NCBI RefSeq assembly: GCF_007679495.1
Contig: NZ_VEGP01000010.1
Span: forward strand, 55,127 to 119,126
Reading direction: 5' to 3'
From: Paenibacillus sp. 32O-W
Lineage (GTDB): Bacteria > Bacillota > Bacilli > Paenibacillales > NBRC-103111
Length of the DNA: 64,000 bases
The number at the start of each line of letters is the position of its first letter. The stretch's first letter is position 1. The translations under genes and the position numbers were made by a program. The notes under the pieces were generated by a model that did not search any database, was not told the origin of the DNA, and saw nothing but the letters and a program-made list of their open reading frames with translations. Positions 36,582 to 45,299 of the stretch are shown here, one piece after another.

Positions 36582-37385
36582 ATGAAACGATTGGTTAAAA
36601 CAACAGTAATAGCGTTTACATTAAGTGTGTCTTTGGCCAGTTTGTCTTCTCCGGCTTTCGCCGCATCCTATCAGGTTCAGGATAATGATAGTTTATGGAC
36701 AATCTCCGAGAAGAATCAGCTATCCTTGGAGGCCGTTATCAATGCCAACATGGGAGTGGATATGTATAACCTGCAAAGCGGCCAGACGATTACGCTTCCA
36801 GTATCTACGGAGCATTCTTATGCCGTGCAGAAGGGGGATTCCTTCTGGACAATAGCGCAGAAATTAAATATTCCTCTAGACTTGTTAATGGCGGCCAATT
36901 CTCAATATGATCCCTATAATTTATATCCGGGGCTTGTGCTGGAATTGCCGGAAGGCTACACGAATTCGAACCACTCGGTAGCTGCTTTAAGTGCGAGTCC
37001 GGAGTCTGCTCCGGCGCCTGCGAGCAATGCGCAAACGATAACGACGCCGACGGGCGAAACCTATACTTACAGCAAAGTTATACAGGCTTCCGCTACCGCT
37101 TATTCCGCCTCGCATGAAGAGAACGGATGGGGGCCTGTCGATTACTACGGTAATCCTCTGAAACTGGGAACGATAGCCGTAGATCCGGCAGTCATTCCTA
37201 TGAATTCTACCGTTTATATTACCGGTTATAACAGTCAGGGGCTTCCTGTCGGAGGAATGATCGGCAAGGCAACCGACCAGGGCGGAGCGATTAAGGGCGA
37301 CCGGATTGACATCTTTATGCCGGGCAGCCGTTCAACTGCAAGCCAATTCGGCATTCAGAACGTAACCGTTTATGTATTGAACTAA
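36582..37385 (+). CDS. LysM and 3D domain cell wall protein
   Basis: A 267-residue secreted protein with a signal peptide ending at AFA (about residue 27). Two LysM peptidoglycan-binding domains follow (about 29-73 and 78-123, each with the pattern SYxVQ..DSxWTI). A Pro/Ala/Ser linker leads to a C-terminal 3D domain (about 165-267), named for three aspartates, visible here as DPAVIPMNSTVYI and ATDQGGAIKGDRIDIFM. Such proteins are lytic transglycosylase-like wall or spore hydrolases of the YocH/YuiC group. Expression is probably controlled by the c-di-AMP riboswitch just upstream. The ATG follows AAAAGGAG. Confidence 0.92.
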   Translation: MKRLVKTTVIAFTLSVSLASLSSPAFAASYQVQDNDSLWTISEKNQLSLEAVINANMGVDMYNLQSGQTITLPVSTEHSYAVQKGDSFWTIAQKLNIPLDLLMAANSQYDPYNLYPGLVLELPEGYTNSNHSVAALSASPESAPAPASNAQTITTPTGETYTYSKVIQASATAYSASHEENGWGPVDYYGNPLKLGTIAVDPAVIPMNSTVYITGYNSQGLPVGGMIGKATDQGGAIKGDRIDIFMPGSRSTASQFGIQNVTVYVLN

Positions 37386-37416
37386 AGATACGGCATCCTA
37401 ATGATTTGCATAAACG

Positions 37417-37454
37417 ATCAGTCTCGTAATAGGCGAGGCTGATTTTTTTTTTTT
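37417..37454 (+). terminator. Rho-independent terminator
   Basis: Stem ATCAGTCTCG / CGAGGCTGAT (one G-U pair) followed by twelve T residues, 31 bases after the LysM-3D gene. Confidence 0.88.
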
Positions 37455-37540
37455 CAATGAACATGGGCGGGATCAAACCAACCTGCGGGCTCAAGCATAC
37501 TTTGTAATTATCCGGGTGTAAGCCTGCAGGGAGGTGCAAG

Positions 37541-38950
37541 ATGGGGATAGAGCTGATCGGAATCCATTGGGTGTATGTAGGGTTTGTCGTCATTATTATC
37601 GGCTGCATGATCATGAGAAGGGATACATCGCTTGTATGTATAGCCGGAATCTTTCTGCTCGGCTGGTTGGCTACATCGTCCTTAAGCCAATCTGTAAGCG
37701 GAATCTTCAACAGCTTTATCTATGCGATCACAGAGCTGTTGAATACGATACTGATTATTTCGATTATCGTGTCCATGGGCCGGGTGTTAACGAGAACGGG
37801 AATTAATGAAACGATGGTGTCCCCCTTTATCCGACTGATGAGAAGTCCCGGCCTAGCCTATTGGACAGTCGGATTGGTCATGCTGGTTATTTCCTTCTTC
37901 TTCTGGCCGTCTCCCGCCGTGGCGCTCATCGGGGCCGTGCTGCTGCCGGCCGCGGTTCGGGTCGGTCTGCCGCCGCTCGGTGTTGCCATCGCAATGAATT
38001 TGTTCGGCCACGGCATAGCCTTATCGGGTGACTTCGTCATTCAGGGGGCTCCCAAGCTGACGGCCGACGCTGCGGGTATACCGGTCTCCGAGGTTGTCCA
38101 GGCCAGCATTCCGTTAGTTCTGGTCATGGGAACGGTGACGACTGTAGCTGCTTTCTGGCTGATGCGCCGGGAGATGGCGGCCGGGAAGCTTACTCTCGCT
38201 ACCGGAGCGGTCCGCAAGGGGGAAGCCAGAGCGGAAGGAGGAGAGGACCCCCTGGCCGCTGCCCTGCCGGACAAAGCCAAAAAAATTATGGCCGTCATCA
38301 TTCCACTGTTATTTGTTGGCGACTTGGCAGCCATGTATTTCTTCAAGCTGCAGGGAGGGGAGGCAACGGCTCTGGTCGGGGGAACCTCAGTGGTCATTCT
38401 GATCACCATCACCCTGCTTGCTCATCGCAACCGGGGACTGGAGAGAACGACACAGTATCTGGTGGAAGGCCTGCAGTTCGGCTTCAGGGTATTCGGGCCC
38501 GTCATTCCGATCGCCGCCTTCTTCTATCTGGGGGATTCGGCCTTCTTCAATTTATTCGGCAGTGTTCTGCCTGAGGGGTCTCAAGGCATCGTCAATGATT
38601 TGGGGCTCGCTCTCGCCAATACGGTTCCGGTTAACAAGGAGGTGGGCGCCGTTACCCTTACGACCGTCGGCGCCATTACCGGATTGGATGGCTCCGGATT
38701 TTCGGGAATCTCGTTGGCCGGCTCCATCGCCCAATTATTCGGTACGGCCATCGGCTCCGGGATCGCTACATTGACTGCGCTGGGTCAAATTGCCGGAATT
38801 TGGGTCGGAGGAGGAACCTTGATTCCTTGGGCATTGATTCCCGCCGCGGCGATCTGCGGGGTAGATCCTTTCGAGATGGTTCGCCGCAATGTACGGCCGG
38901 TTGTGATCGGCTTGGTCGTGACGACCATTGTCGCTATGTTCCTGATCTAA
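37541..38950 (+). CDS. Polytopic membrane transporter, ion-transporter-like
   Basis: A 469-residue integral membrane protein with roughly 12 hydrophobic segments. The two halves show similar hairpin patterns (FFWPSPAVALIGAVLLPAA in the first, a glycine-rich GSGIATLTALGQIAGIWVGGG in the second), reminiscent of the ion-transporter superfamily (NhaC, GntP, citrate permeases). I cannot assign a substrate. A conserved-looking NLFGHGIALSGDFVIQGAP is the most distinctive stretch. It stands alone with its own terminator, convergent with the alpha-galactosidase gene. GGGAGG precedes the ATG. Confidence 0.7.
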   Translation: MGIELIGIHWVYVGFVVIIIGCMIMRRDTSLVCIAGIFLLGWLATSSLSQSVSGIFNSFIYAITELLNTILIISIIVSMGRVLTRTGINETMVSPFIRLMRSPGLAYWTVGLVMLVISFFFWPSPAVALIGAVLLPAAVRVGLPPLGVAIAMNLFGHGIALSGDFVIQGAPKLTADAAGIPVSEVVQASIPLVLVMGTVTTVAAFWLMRREMAAGKLTLATGAVRKGEARAEGGEDPLAAALPDKAKKIMAVIIPLLFVGDLAAMYFFKLQGGEATALVGGTSVVILITITLLAHRNRGLERTTQYLVEGLQFGFRVFGPVIPIAAFFYLGDSAFFNLFGSVLPEGSQGIVNDLGLALANTVPVNKEVGAVTLTTVGAITGLDGSGFSGISLAGSIAQLFGTAIGSGIATLTALGQIAGIWVGGGTLIPWALIPAAAICGVDPFEMVRRNVRPVVIGLVVTTIVAMFLI

Positions 38951-39124
38951 ATTTTCCCGAACGCCAAAGATGGCACTCCTTATGTCTAAACGTGAACGGC
39001 TAACGCTGCACGCCCGGTTCACACCTGGTTCATCGTGCTGTAGCCGACTTTTCACATGAAGCTTGCCGAGCCGATCGTTCCAAGCAGCCTCTGGCGCAAA
39101 GCATGCCAAGACTAACGCAAATCC

Positions 39125-39160
39125 AAACCGGGCGCAACGTATCCGTTCGCCCGGTTTTTA
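39125..39160. terminator. Terminator between transporter and melA-like gene
   Basis: AAACCGGGCG / CGCCCGGTTT with an inner AACG-TATC-CGTT hairpin separated by one bulged C, then a T run on the plus strand. It lies 175 bases after the transporter stop and serves mainly that gene. The rest of 38951-39215 shows nothing notable. Confidence 0.8.
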
Positions 39161-39215
39161 AGGAAGTGCCTTCTATAGATCGGCCCCGTTCTGATGATTC
39201 GTTGCCGAACAATGA

Positions 39216-40514
39216 TTAATTATATTTAGGCAGCCAGTCGCCATGGGCTTCGATCAAGTCATCGCACAAGGAGACAATATCATCGATGGAGAGCTCTGCC
39301 GATGTATGCGGGTCCAGCATGGCGGCGTGATAAATATGCTCTCTCTTGCGGGTGATCGCCGCTTCGATGGTCAATAACTGGGTGTTTATGTTCGTCCGGT
39401 TCAGTGCGGCTAGCTGCGGAGGCAAATCTCCTACATAGGTCGGCGTGACGCCGCTTGCGTCTACGAGGCAAGGAACCTCAACGCAGGCCTCCTTGGGAAG
39501 ATTGGTGATCAGTCCGGTGTTCATCACGTTCCCACCGATTTTGAACGGGCGGTTCGTCTCCATCGCATCGAAAATATAGGAGGCGTATTCATTGGAGCGT
39601 TTATGCTCAAGGCTGCGGTTGTTCACCAGTTCATCGCGCATGGTCTGCCATCTTTCGATTTGCCGGATGCAGCGCCGCGGATATTCGTCCAACGGAATAT
39701 TATAACGGTCGATTAATTCGGGATAGTTCTTCTTGATGAAATACGGGTGGTACTCCGCATTATGCTCCGATGATTCCGTTACGTAGTAGCCAAAGCGGAA
39801 CATCAGTTCGAAACGGACCATATCATTATGCTTTTCCTTCTGCTTCTCCTTCGCTCTGCGCTTGATTTCCGGATACAGGTCAATCCCGTCTTTCGTACAT
39901 TCCAGAAGCCAGGCCATGTGGTTGATTCCGGCGATTTTGGTTTGAACTCCTTCCGTATCCATTTCCAGCTGGCGGAACAAATGCGGCATGCAAACCTGGA
40001 CGCTGTGGCACAGCCCGACCGTACGGACACCGCCGTATGTAATCATCGTGTTGGTCAATACGGCCATCGGATTCGTATAGTTCAGGAACCAGGCGTCCGG
40101 GCATACCTCGCGGATGTCCTTGGCAAAATCGAGCATGACGGGAATCGTCCGCAAGTTTCGGAAAATACCGCCGATGCCGATCGTATCCCCGATGGTCTGG
40201 CGCAAGCCGTACTTCTTCGGAATTTCAAAGTCCGTGATCGTACAAGGGTCGTATCCTCCGACCTGGATTGCATTCACTACATATTTGGCTCCCCGCAGCG
40301 CCTCCTTGCGATCCGAATACGCAACGATTCGGCAACGGCTTCCCGTCGTCTGTTTCAGGTTGTTGAGCATGTTTTCGGAATCCTTTAGCCTGACGGGATC
40401 GATGTCAAACAAAGCGAGCTCGAATCCTTGCAGTGATTCGGTCAGCATGCAGTCTCCCAGCACATTTTTGGCAAAGACCGTGCTTCCGGCCCCGAGGAAA
40501 GTAATTTTGGACAT
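39216..40514 (-). CDS. melA: Family 4 glycoside hydrolase, alpha-galactosidase-like
   Basis: A 432-residue GH4 enzyme. These hydrolases need NAD+ and Mn2+ and work by oxidation-elimination. The NAD+ site is GAGSTVFAKN (residues 8-17), NYTNPM (145-150) binds cofactor and sugar, and the metal ligands are Cys169 in GLCHSVQ and His199 in INHM. Overall the sequence resembles MelA alpha-galactosidases that hydrolyse melibiose-type sugars in the cytoplasm; alpha-glucosidase or galacturonidase specificity cannot be excluded. AGGAGG precedes the ATG. An AraC-type regulator is divergent across a 424-base gap and probably controls it. Confidence 0.88.
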   Translation of the reverse strand: MSKITFLGAGSTVFAKNVLGDCMLTESLQGFELALFDIDPVRLKDSENMLNNLKQTTGSRCRIVAYSDRKEALRGAKYVVNAIQVGGYDPCTITDFEIPKKYGLRQTIGDTIGIGGIFRNLRTIPVMLDFAKDIREVCPDAWFLNYTNPMAVLTNTMITYGGVRTVGLCHSVQVCMPHLFRQLEMDTEGVQTKIAGINHMAWLLECTKDGIDLYPEIKRRAKEKQKEKHNDMVRFELMFRFGYYVTESSEHNAEYHPYFIKKNYPELIDRYNIPLDEYPRRCIRQIERWQTMRDELVNNRSLEHKRSNEYASYIFDAMETNRPFKIGGNVMNTGLITNLPKEACVEVPCLVDASGVTPTYVGDLPPQLAALNRTNINTQLLTIEAAITRKREHIYHAAMLDPHTSAELSIDDIVSLCDDLIEAHGDWLPKYN

Positions 40515-40630
40515 GGTTAGAAGGCCTCCTTGAGTAAATTGATGTTGTCATCCATCTCCAGGCACTGCCTTTGTACTTGGGGATGGCTAAGCCGTTACTT
40601 ATGACTATACGGTTCGGGGAGGCGCTTGCA

Positions 40631-40657
40631 TATGGAATCATTTCACTTTCGTATGGA
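40631..40657. promoter_or_regulatory. Direct half-sites, candidate AraC-type operator
   Basis: TATGGA occurs at 40631-40636 and 40652-40657, 21 bases (two helical turns) apart on the same strand, each in a wider similar context (CATATGGAATCATTT, CGTATGGAGAAATG). Two in-phase direct half-sites suit an AraC-family activator acting on the melA promoter about 120 bases away. Nothing else was recognised in the 424-base gap. Confidence 0.4.
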
Positions 40658-40938
40658 GAAATGTTGTTTTTTGTATGAGATGGAGGGATAAGCTTCCTTA
40701 TTCTGAATTCATGCCGGGACCAGTGGGCGACCAAACCAATCTAACACCAAAGCTCATCCCCCGAATGATTTGGTGAGGTGATTTTGACCCGGACTCTTGC
40801 AATGCGTCTGCAGTTGTTTTACTTTGAATAATATAGCCGTCCGGGCTGTAAGCGGATCGAAAAGGTTCCGGACGGAATATGGATGGACGTGGCCTATCCG
40901 CAGGAATGGCCTGATAACATAGAGAAAGGAGCGGGAAG

Positions 40939-41802
40939 GTGATGGGTAAACCGACTCATACGGTGTCTCTAAATCTTTACCCGGGTAACGGGGAATTGGT
41001 CGTCTTGTTTGCCGGCCAGGCGCAAACGCCGCCATCGCATAAAGTGGGGCCGCAGGTGCTGGATTATCATCTGGTTCATTACGTCCTCTCCGGTAAAGGA
41101 AGATTCCGCTGCAGGGGTAGAGATTACGAGCTGTCGGAGGGAGGGCATTTTTTCATCTTTCCGGGGGAGCTGTCCAGCTACGAATCGGATGAACAGGACC
41201 CTTGGCGGTATATATGGATCGGCTTTAAGGGAACCCGGGCAGATGAGCTGCTGACGCAATTGTCCATCACCCCTTACCAGCCGACGGTGAGCACGAAGGG
41301 AAACCGTAAAATTCCCGTCCTGTTTCATAAGATGGCCCATGTTCTCGGGGAGGGACATCCGTCCTGCGATCTGCAGGCCGGCGCTTTGTTGCGCCTGCTG
41401 TTAGCGGAATATGCGAGACAGCTGGATGTGCTGCCTTCCCGTTCCTCCAGCGCGGATCCGGTGCAGCTGCAGGTCGAGCAGGCGATCCGGTGGTTGAATC
41501 TGCAGTATTCACAGCCGGTTTCTATCGAACAGATGGCCCATACCCTCGGCTATCACCGCTCTTATTTATCGAAAATATTCAAGCAGCATACCGGAGTGTC
41601 TCCGATGCAATTTTTGCTGAAAATCCGTATGGAACGGGCGCGCTTATTACTGCGGGAGCCGCTGACGATCGAACAGGTTGCGTCCAGTGTCGGTTTCCCC
41701 GATGCGCTCTATTTTTCCAAGCAGTTCAAGAAATGGTTCGGCAGCTCGCCCACCCGTTACCGGGAGCTTCAGGGAGGATCTGTCTACGACTGCCAATACT
41801 AA
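40939..41802 (+). CDS. AraC-family transcriptional regulator
   Basis: A 287-residue regulator with an N-terminal cupin-like effector domain (VLSGKGRFRCRGRDYELSEGGHFFIFPGEL) and a C-terminal double helix-turn-helix of the AraC family (HTLGYHRSYLSKIFKQHTGVSP, then ASSVGFPDALYFSKQFKKWFGSSP). Such proteins usually sense a sugar and activate a neighbouring utilisation gene. It is divergent from the GH4 alpha-galactosidase, the likely target. GTG 40939 and ATG 40942 are adjacent in-frame starts after AAAGGAG. A Gfo/Idh/MocA oxidoreductase lies downstream with its own promoter. Confidence 0.92.
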   Translation: MMGKPTHTVSLNLYPGNGELVVLFAGQAQTPPSHKVGPQVLDYHLVHYVLSGKGRFRCRGRDYELSEGGHFFIFPGELSSYESDEQDPWRYIWIGFKGTRADELLTQLSITPYQPTVSTKGNRKIPVLFHKMAHVLGEGHPSCDLQAGALLRLLLAEYARQLDVLPSRSSSADPVQLQVEQAIRWLNLQYSQPVSIEQMAHTLGYHRSYLSKIFKQHTGVSPMQFLLKIRMERARLLLREPLTIEQVASSVGFPDALYFSKQFKKWFGSSPTRYRELQGGSVYDCQY

Positions 41803-41916
41803 AGGCCGAAGAGCCGGGAAACCGGACAGAGGGGAAGAAGCAATGCGACTGCTTCGGGATATATTTTTCAGACAAATTAAAGACAAAGGGAAATTGAATT
41901 TGCCCCCAGAAAAGGC

Positions 41917-41945
41917 TTGTCAATCCGTTCTTCCGTTGCTATGGT
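41917..41945 (+). promoter_or_regulatory. Promoter of the oxidoreductase gene
   Basis: -35 TTGTCA (41917-41922), 17-base spacer, -10 TATGGT (41940-41945), about 40 bases before the ATG at 41991. It overlaps a short reading frame (41843-41947) that I therefore do not call a gene. Confidence 0.6.
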
Positions 41946-41990
41946 AGAAGATAGGTAAAAATCCAATCCAGTAAAGGAAGGTTGCACCTA

Positions 41991-43067
41991 ATGAAACGAT
42001 TAAGAGTGGGGATCATAGGTCAGGGCAGAAGCGGACGCGATATTCATGCTTATATTATTAAAAAGCTTCCGGAACTGTATCAGATCGTCGCCGTATCCGA
42101 CCCTATGGAAGATCGCAGACAAAGAGCGGAGGCTGAGTTGAACTGCGATGCTTACGCCGACTATCGTGACTTGTTCCAACGGAAGGATCTGGATCTGATC
42201 ATCAATGCAACGCCGAGCCAGCTTCATGTTCCGGTATCGTTGGAGTGTCTGAACAGCGGTTTCAACGTGCTCTGCGAAAAGCCTCTCGCCAGAAGAGTGG
42301 CCGATGTGGACAAGCTGATCGAAGCTTCGAAGGATTCGGGCAAGCTGTTGGCCATATACCAGCAATCCCGTTATTCTCCCGCCTTCGAGAAAATTCGTCA
42401 AATTATCGACTCCGGGGTGATTGGCCGGATCGTTCAAGTAAGCATCTCTTATAATGGTTTTGCCAGAAGATGGGATTGGCAGACGCTTCAGGAGAAGAAC
42501 GGGGGCAATCTGCTCAATACGGGGCCGCATCCGGTCGACCAGGCTCTTCAGCTGTACGGAAACGATGTCATGCCGAAGGTCACCTGCATGATGGACCGGG
42601 CGAACTCTTTCGGGGATGCGGAGGATTATGTCAAGCTGATCCTGCATGGAAACGGAAGACCTACGATCGATGTAGAGATTTCCTCCTGCTGCGTTTATCC
42701 GGAAGGAACCTATAACGTTCAAGGGACACTCGGCGGGATTAAAGGGTCGATCCAGCATCTGGATTGGAAGTATTACAAGCCTGAGGAAGCGCCGGAGCAA
42801 AGCCTGGTCAGCGAGCCGCTGAGCAATGCCGACGGCACGCCCGCATATTGCGGAGAAGAGCTTAAGTGGTACGAGGAAAGCTGGGATCTGTCCCAGGAGG
42901 ACGGGGGATTCTTTGACCAGATGGGCAAGAAGTTCTACACGATGCTCTATAATTCGTTAGCCAACGGGCAACCGCTGGAGATTACACCTGAGCAGGTCCG
43001 CCAGCAAATTGCCGTCATGGAAGAATGCTTCAGGCAGAATCCCGAGTTCGCCAATCATAGCTTCTGA
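41991..43067 (+). CDS. Gfo/Idh/MocA-family oxidoreductase
   Basis: A 358-residue NAD(P)-dependent dehydrogenase. The Rossmann motif is VGIIGQGRSGRDIH at the N-terminus; the family signature CEKPLARRVADVDKL follows near residue 98 (with the conserved EKP lysine), and the C-terminal alpha/beta domain includes GGNLLNTGPHPVDQAL with a histidine that is often catalytic. Members oxidise sugars, inositols or related polyols. The ATG at 41991 follows AAGGAAGG and sits behind a good promoter. Next to a GH4 hydrolase and an AraC regulator it may process a sugar, but that is inference. Confidence 0.9.
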   Translation: MKRLRVGIIGQGRSGRDIHAYIIKKLPELYQIVAVSDPMEDRRQRAEAELNCDAYADYRDLFQRKDLDLIINATPSQLHVPVSLECLNSGFNVLCEKPLARRVADVDKLIEASKDSGKLLAIYQQSRYSPAFEKIRQIIDSGVIGRIVQVSISYNGFARRWDWQTLQEKNGGNLLNTGPHPVDQALQLYGNDVMPKVTCMMDRANSFGDAEDYVKLILHGNGRPTIDVEISSCCVYPEGTYNVQGTLGGIKGSIQHLDWKYYKPEEAPEQSLVSEPLSNADGTPAYCGEELKWYEESWDLSQEDGGFFDQMGKKFYTMLYNSLANGQPLEITPEQVRQQIAVMEECFRQNPEFANHSF

Positions 43068-43088
43068 CGCCATTTTATCTATATATGT

Positions 43089-43135
43089 AAAAAAACCGCT
43101 GATGACGCCGTTAGGGTCTGAAGGCGGTTTTTTTT
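43089..43135 (+). terminator. Rho-independent terminator
   Basis: AAAAAAACCGC / GCGGTTTTTTT around a 24-base loop that includes extra complementary bases, 21 bases after the oxidoreductase stop; A and T runs on both sides may also end the small convergent gene. Confidence 0.75.
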
Positions 43136-43165
43136 GTGCGGGTTTCGCACGGTCTTGTCTCTCTG

Positions 43166-43381
43166 CTACTTACGGTTTCTCCAAGGCCGCTCCTCATCCT
43201 CCGATGCCGGGAACAGGTTGTCCTCGATATTGTCCAAGATGGCTTCCACAACCTCGCTGATTCCATCGGTGGCCCCCATGTCTTCCTGGTCGGGAGGAGT
43301 CGGGATGCCGGCAGTTTCAAAAGCGGTTTGGCCGGTTATTTTTTGCTCGTCTGTCAGATCAGGTTTTCTTTCGTCAGACAT
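43166..43381 (-). CDS. Small acidic protein of unknown function
   Basis: A 71-residue, strongly acidic protein (many Asp and Glu residues, ending EDEERPWRNRK). I do not recognise a family. ATG 43381 is preceded by AAAGGAG at 11 bases, the main reason to accept it; a TTG nine bases earlier would leave only 2 bases from that site. No cysteines, signal peptide or membrane segment are present. It is convergent with the oxidoreductase gene and divergent from the Rieske gene. Confidence 0.55.
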   Translation of the reverse strand: MSDERKPDLTDEQKITGQTAFETAGIPTPPDQEDMGATDGISEVVEAILDNIEDNLFPASEDEERPWRNRK

Positions 43382-43598
43382 AGATTTCAAGCTCCTTTAG
43401 TAAAAATTGGCGGAAATCACCTATACCATCCCCGCACAAGCGGACTTCTATACATCCCGCGGGAAGATGAAGGGGCGACTGGATTAAATTTTTATAAAGA
43501 CAATGCCGCGAATTCTCGGAATGTTCAAAAAACGATTGAGCTTCCGCACAGCCGAACAGGTAATATAGAGTATGGATGACTATTGGGAGGTGACGAAC

Positions 43599-44150
43599 AT
43601 GGAAAACTCCGGCCAACGGATAAAAATCAGCCGCCGCCGATTTCTGGGGACGGCCGGCAAGCTGGTGCTCGGGATCACCGGTTATGCGGCGCTGTCCGGC
43701 ACCGTATTCTATCTGGGGGCTAAGAGCAGCAGCGCTGCGCGGAAGCCGAAGCAGGAGATGAAACCGGCCAACCTGGCACTCCTTGGGGAGGAGTCCGATT
43801 TTTCCGATATAAAGGATACGGTGAAGGTCGAATACGACGTCGAGATAGAGGATGGGTGGGTTAAACAGAAGCGTCACGGCTTCGTCTATGTCACCCGTTC
43901 GGAGGACGGCGAACTTCTCATTATGTCGCCGATTTGCACGCATCTTGGCTGTAATGTGACGACCGCCTCGGATAAAGACAGATTAGAGAAACCGGGGTTG
44001 GCTTTCATATGTCCATGCCATGGGGGAGAATATGATAACACAGGACGCCACATTGGAGGACCTCCTCCCCGGCCGCTCGATGTCTTCGAACCGATTGTGC
44101 GGGAGGGTAAAGTATATATTGCCGTACTTCATCCCGGGCAGAGAAAATAA
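43599..44150 (+). CDS. Rieske [2Fe-2S] protein with Tat signal
   Basis: A 183-residue membrane-anchored Rieske protein. The N-terminus has a twin-arginine motif (SRRRFLGTAG, residues 11-20) followed by a hydrophobic anchor. The cluster ligands are Cys113 and His115 in CTHLGC and Cys138 and His141 in CPCHGG, with Cys118 and Cys140 for the disulfide; the usual GGPPPRPL follows. It resembles QcrA of the menaquinol:cytochrome c reductase but no qcrB or qcrC gene is adjacent, so it is either a second, stand-alone Rieske protein or works with a distant partner. GGGAGGTGA precedes the ATG. Confidence 0.9.
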   Translation: MENSGQRIKISRRRFLGTAGKLVLGITGYAALSGTVFYLGAKSSSAARKPKQEMKPANLALLGEESDFSDIKDTVKVEYDVEIEDGWVKQKRHGFVYVTRSEDGELLIMSPICTHLGCNVTTASDKDRLEKPGLAFICPCHGGEYDNTGRHIGGPPPRPLDVFEPIVREGKVYIAVLHPGQRK

Positions 44151-44185
44151 TTTGCTTGGCGGGATCTCATTCCCGGCAACAAAAC

Positions 44186-44210
44186 AAACCGCCTCGTGAG
44201 GCGGTTTTTC
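44186..44210 (+). terminator. Rho-independent terminator
   Basis: AAACCGCCT-CGTG-AGGCGGTTT followed by T residues, 35 bases after the Rieske gene. Confidence 0.9.
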
Positions 44211-44212
44211 TC

Positions 44213-44291
44213 AAAATATAAGAAAGTATAAGCTTCACCTTATACCTGTTCTTATATTTCGCCTGTCCAACGGACGGTGGCAGCCGTTTAT
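44213..44291 (-). repeat. Hairpin repeat family 2, copy 2 (inverted)
   Basis: Inverse complement of the element at 10779-10869: the minus strand reads ATAAACGGCT, then a GGAC-containing stem, then GAAATATAAGAACAGGTATA and finally CTTATACTTTCTTATATTT. The AAATATAAGAA-AGTATAAG / CTTATACctgTTCTTATATTT arms form a long imperfect hairpin. It lies between the convergent Rieske and gcvH genes. It lacks about 12 bases present in the first copy. Confidence 0.8.
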
Positions 44292-44326
44292 GCTTGTATC
44301 GATCGTCAGCGGAAGTTGATACGAAT

Positions 44327-44719
44327 TTATTCCTCGCCGTCGGTAAATTCCCGATATTCGTCGGCATTCATAAGTCCGGCAAGCGAGTCCTCGCTGTTCA
44401 GCTCCACTTCAAACATCCAGCCCTTGCCGTAAGGATCGGAGTTAACCAGCTCCGGGGAGTCATCCAGTTCACTATTTACGGCGATCACTATGCCCGAGAC
44501 GGGAGAGTAGATGTCCGATACGGTCTTGACCGATTCTACGCTGCCCGTACTGTCCCCGGCATGAATCTCATCTCCTTCGGACGGCAGCTCCACGAATACG
44601 ATGTCGCCCAATTGATTCTGGGCGAAGTGGGTGATGCCGATTCTCACCTTGTTTCCGTCGAGCTTCTCGACCCATTCATGTTCTTTGCTGTAGTATAAAC
44701 CGGATTTGATCTCGCTCAT
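44327..44719 (-). CDS. gcvH: Glycine cleavage system H protein
   Basis: A 130-residue lipoyl carrier protein of the glycine cleavage system. The lipoylated lysine is in [15 protein letters not shown] (Lys65), and the N-terminal [10 protein letters not shown] and central [18 protein letters not shown] are typical of GcvH. It shuttles the aminomethyl group between the P, T and L proteins and also serves in lipoate handling in Bacillota. It is divergent from gcvT: its transcript does not include the glycine riboswitch, so it may be regulated separately. Confidence 0.96.
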   Translation of the reverse strand: MSEIKSGLYYSKEHEWVEKLDGNKVRIGITHFAQNQLGDIVFVELPSEGDEIHAGDSTGSVESVKTVSDIYSPVSGIVIAVNSELDDSPELVNSDPYGKGWMFEVELNSEDSLAGLMNADEYREFTDGEE

Positions 44720-44849
44720 CGAAAATCCCTCGCTTTACGCATATTCGTACAACATCATTATAGTGCGCGGAAACACCAGGCGCACTTCTAACGGATTCGC
44801 TACTAGCTTATTATACTTAAAGAACCGGTGTCAAGGACGGCAGAGAGGG

Positions 44850-44879
44850 TTGACAAAAAAGCAGGATGTGGAATAATAA
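44850..44879 (+). promoter_or_regulatory. Promoter of gcvT leader
   Basis: Perfect -35 TTGACA (44850-44855), then after 17-18 bases TAATAA/ATAATA as -10. Transcription would begin near 44886, upstream of the tandem glycine aptamers. Confidence 0.75.
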
Positions 44880-44943
44880 TGGTATAAATCCCCATTCAGG
44901 GGCATTTTCGTAAGCGACGACACATATGGGCGAATGAAGGTGC

Positions 44944-45150
44944 AAGGGAGAGATTACTGCCGGCGGAGCCGGAATCAGTAACGCCGAAGGAGTAAGCCCG
45001 CGGGTGAATCTCTCAGGCAAAAGGACCTGCACCGGACGCATCTCTGGAGAGAGCCTGCGCGCAAGTTGCTGCAGGTCACCCAAGGGGAAACCCCAGCTTC
45101 ATGATCTAGGAGCCCGGGGGTAACTCTCAGGTAAAAGGACAGAGCGGAGG
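44944..45150 (+). promoter_or_regulatory. Tandem glycine riboswitch
   Basis: Two glycine aptamers in series. The first contains GGGAGAGATTACT, GCCGAAGGAGTAAG and CTCTCAGGCAAAAGGACC (about 44945-45027). The second contains TCTCTGGAGAGAGCC, AGGGGAAACCCC, GGAGCCCGGGGGTAACTC and CTCAGGTAAAAGGAC (about 45039-45140). These are the family's conserved blocks in order. The right end of aptamer 2 runs into the left arm of a terminator (45139-45192), so glycine binding probably favours antitermination and turns on gcvT and the genes after it. Confidence 0.95.
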
Positions 45151-45192
45151 AACGCAGCCGTCGGGTTGTGTTCTTTCCGCTCTGTTTTTTTA
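45139..45192 (+). terminator. Riboswitch-controlled terminator
   Basis: ACAGAGCGGA / TCCGCTCTGT around a 27-base loop, then seven T residues. Its left arm overlaps the end of the second glycine aptamer, forming the expression platform. Confidence 0.88.
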
Positions 45193-45299
45193 TGTATGGA
45201 AAGAATGCGCTATCTTGGCCAAACAGATTTCATATGATTTGGAATCCGTCTTGAACAAGAGCGCGGCGGGAGCGATCAAGCGATTGGAGGTCAAAGTTT

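Noticed and set aside
41843..41947. 34-codon frame with a GAGGGGAAG site before the oxidoreductase gene
   Set aside because: It contains a good promoter (41917-41945) for the downstream gene, and the peptide resembles nothing known; a coincidental site is more likely.
44817..45083. 88-codon minus-strand frame across the glycine riboswitch
   Set aside because: The region is fully explained by the two aptamers on the plus strand.
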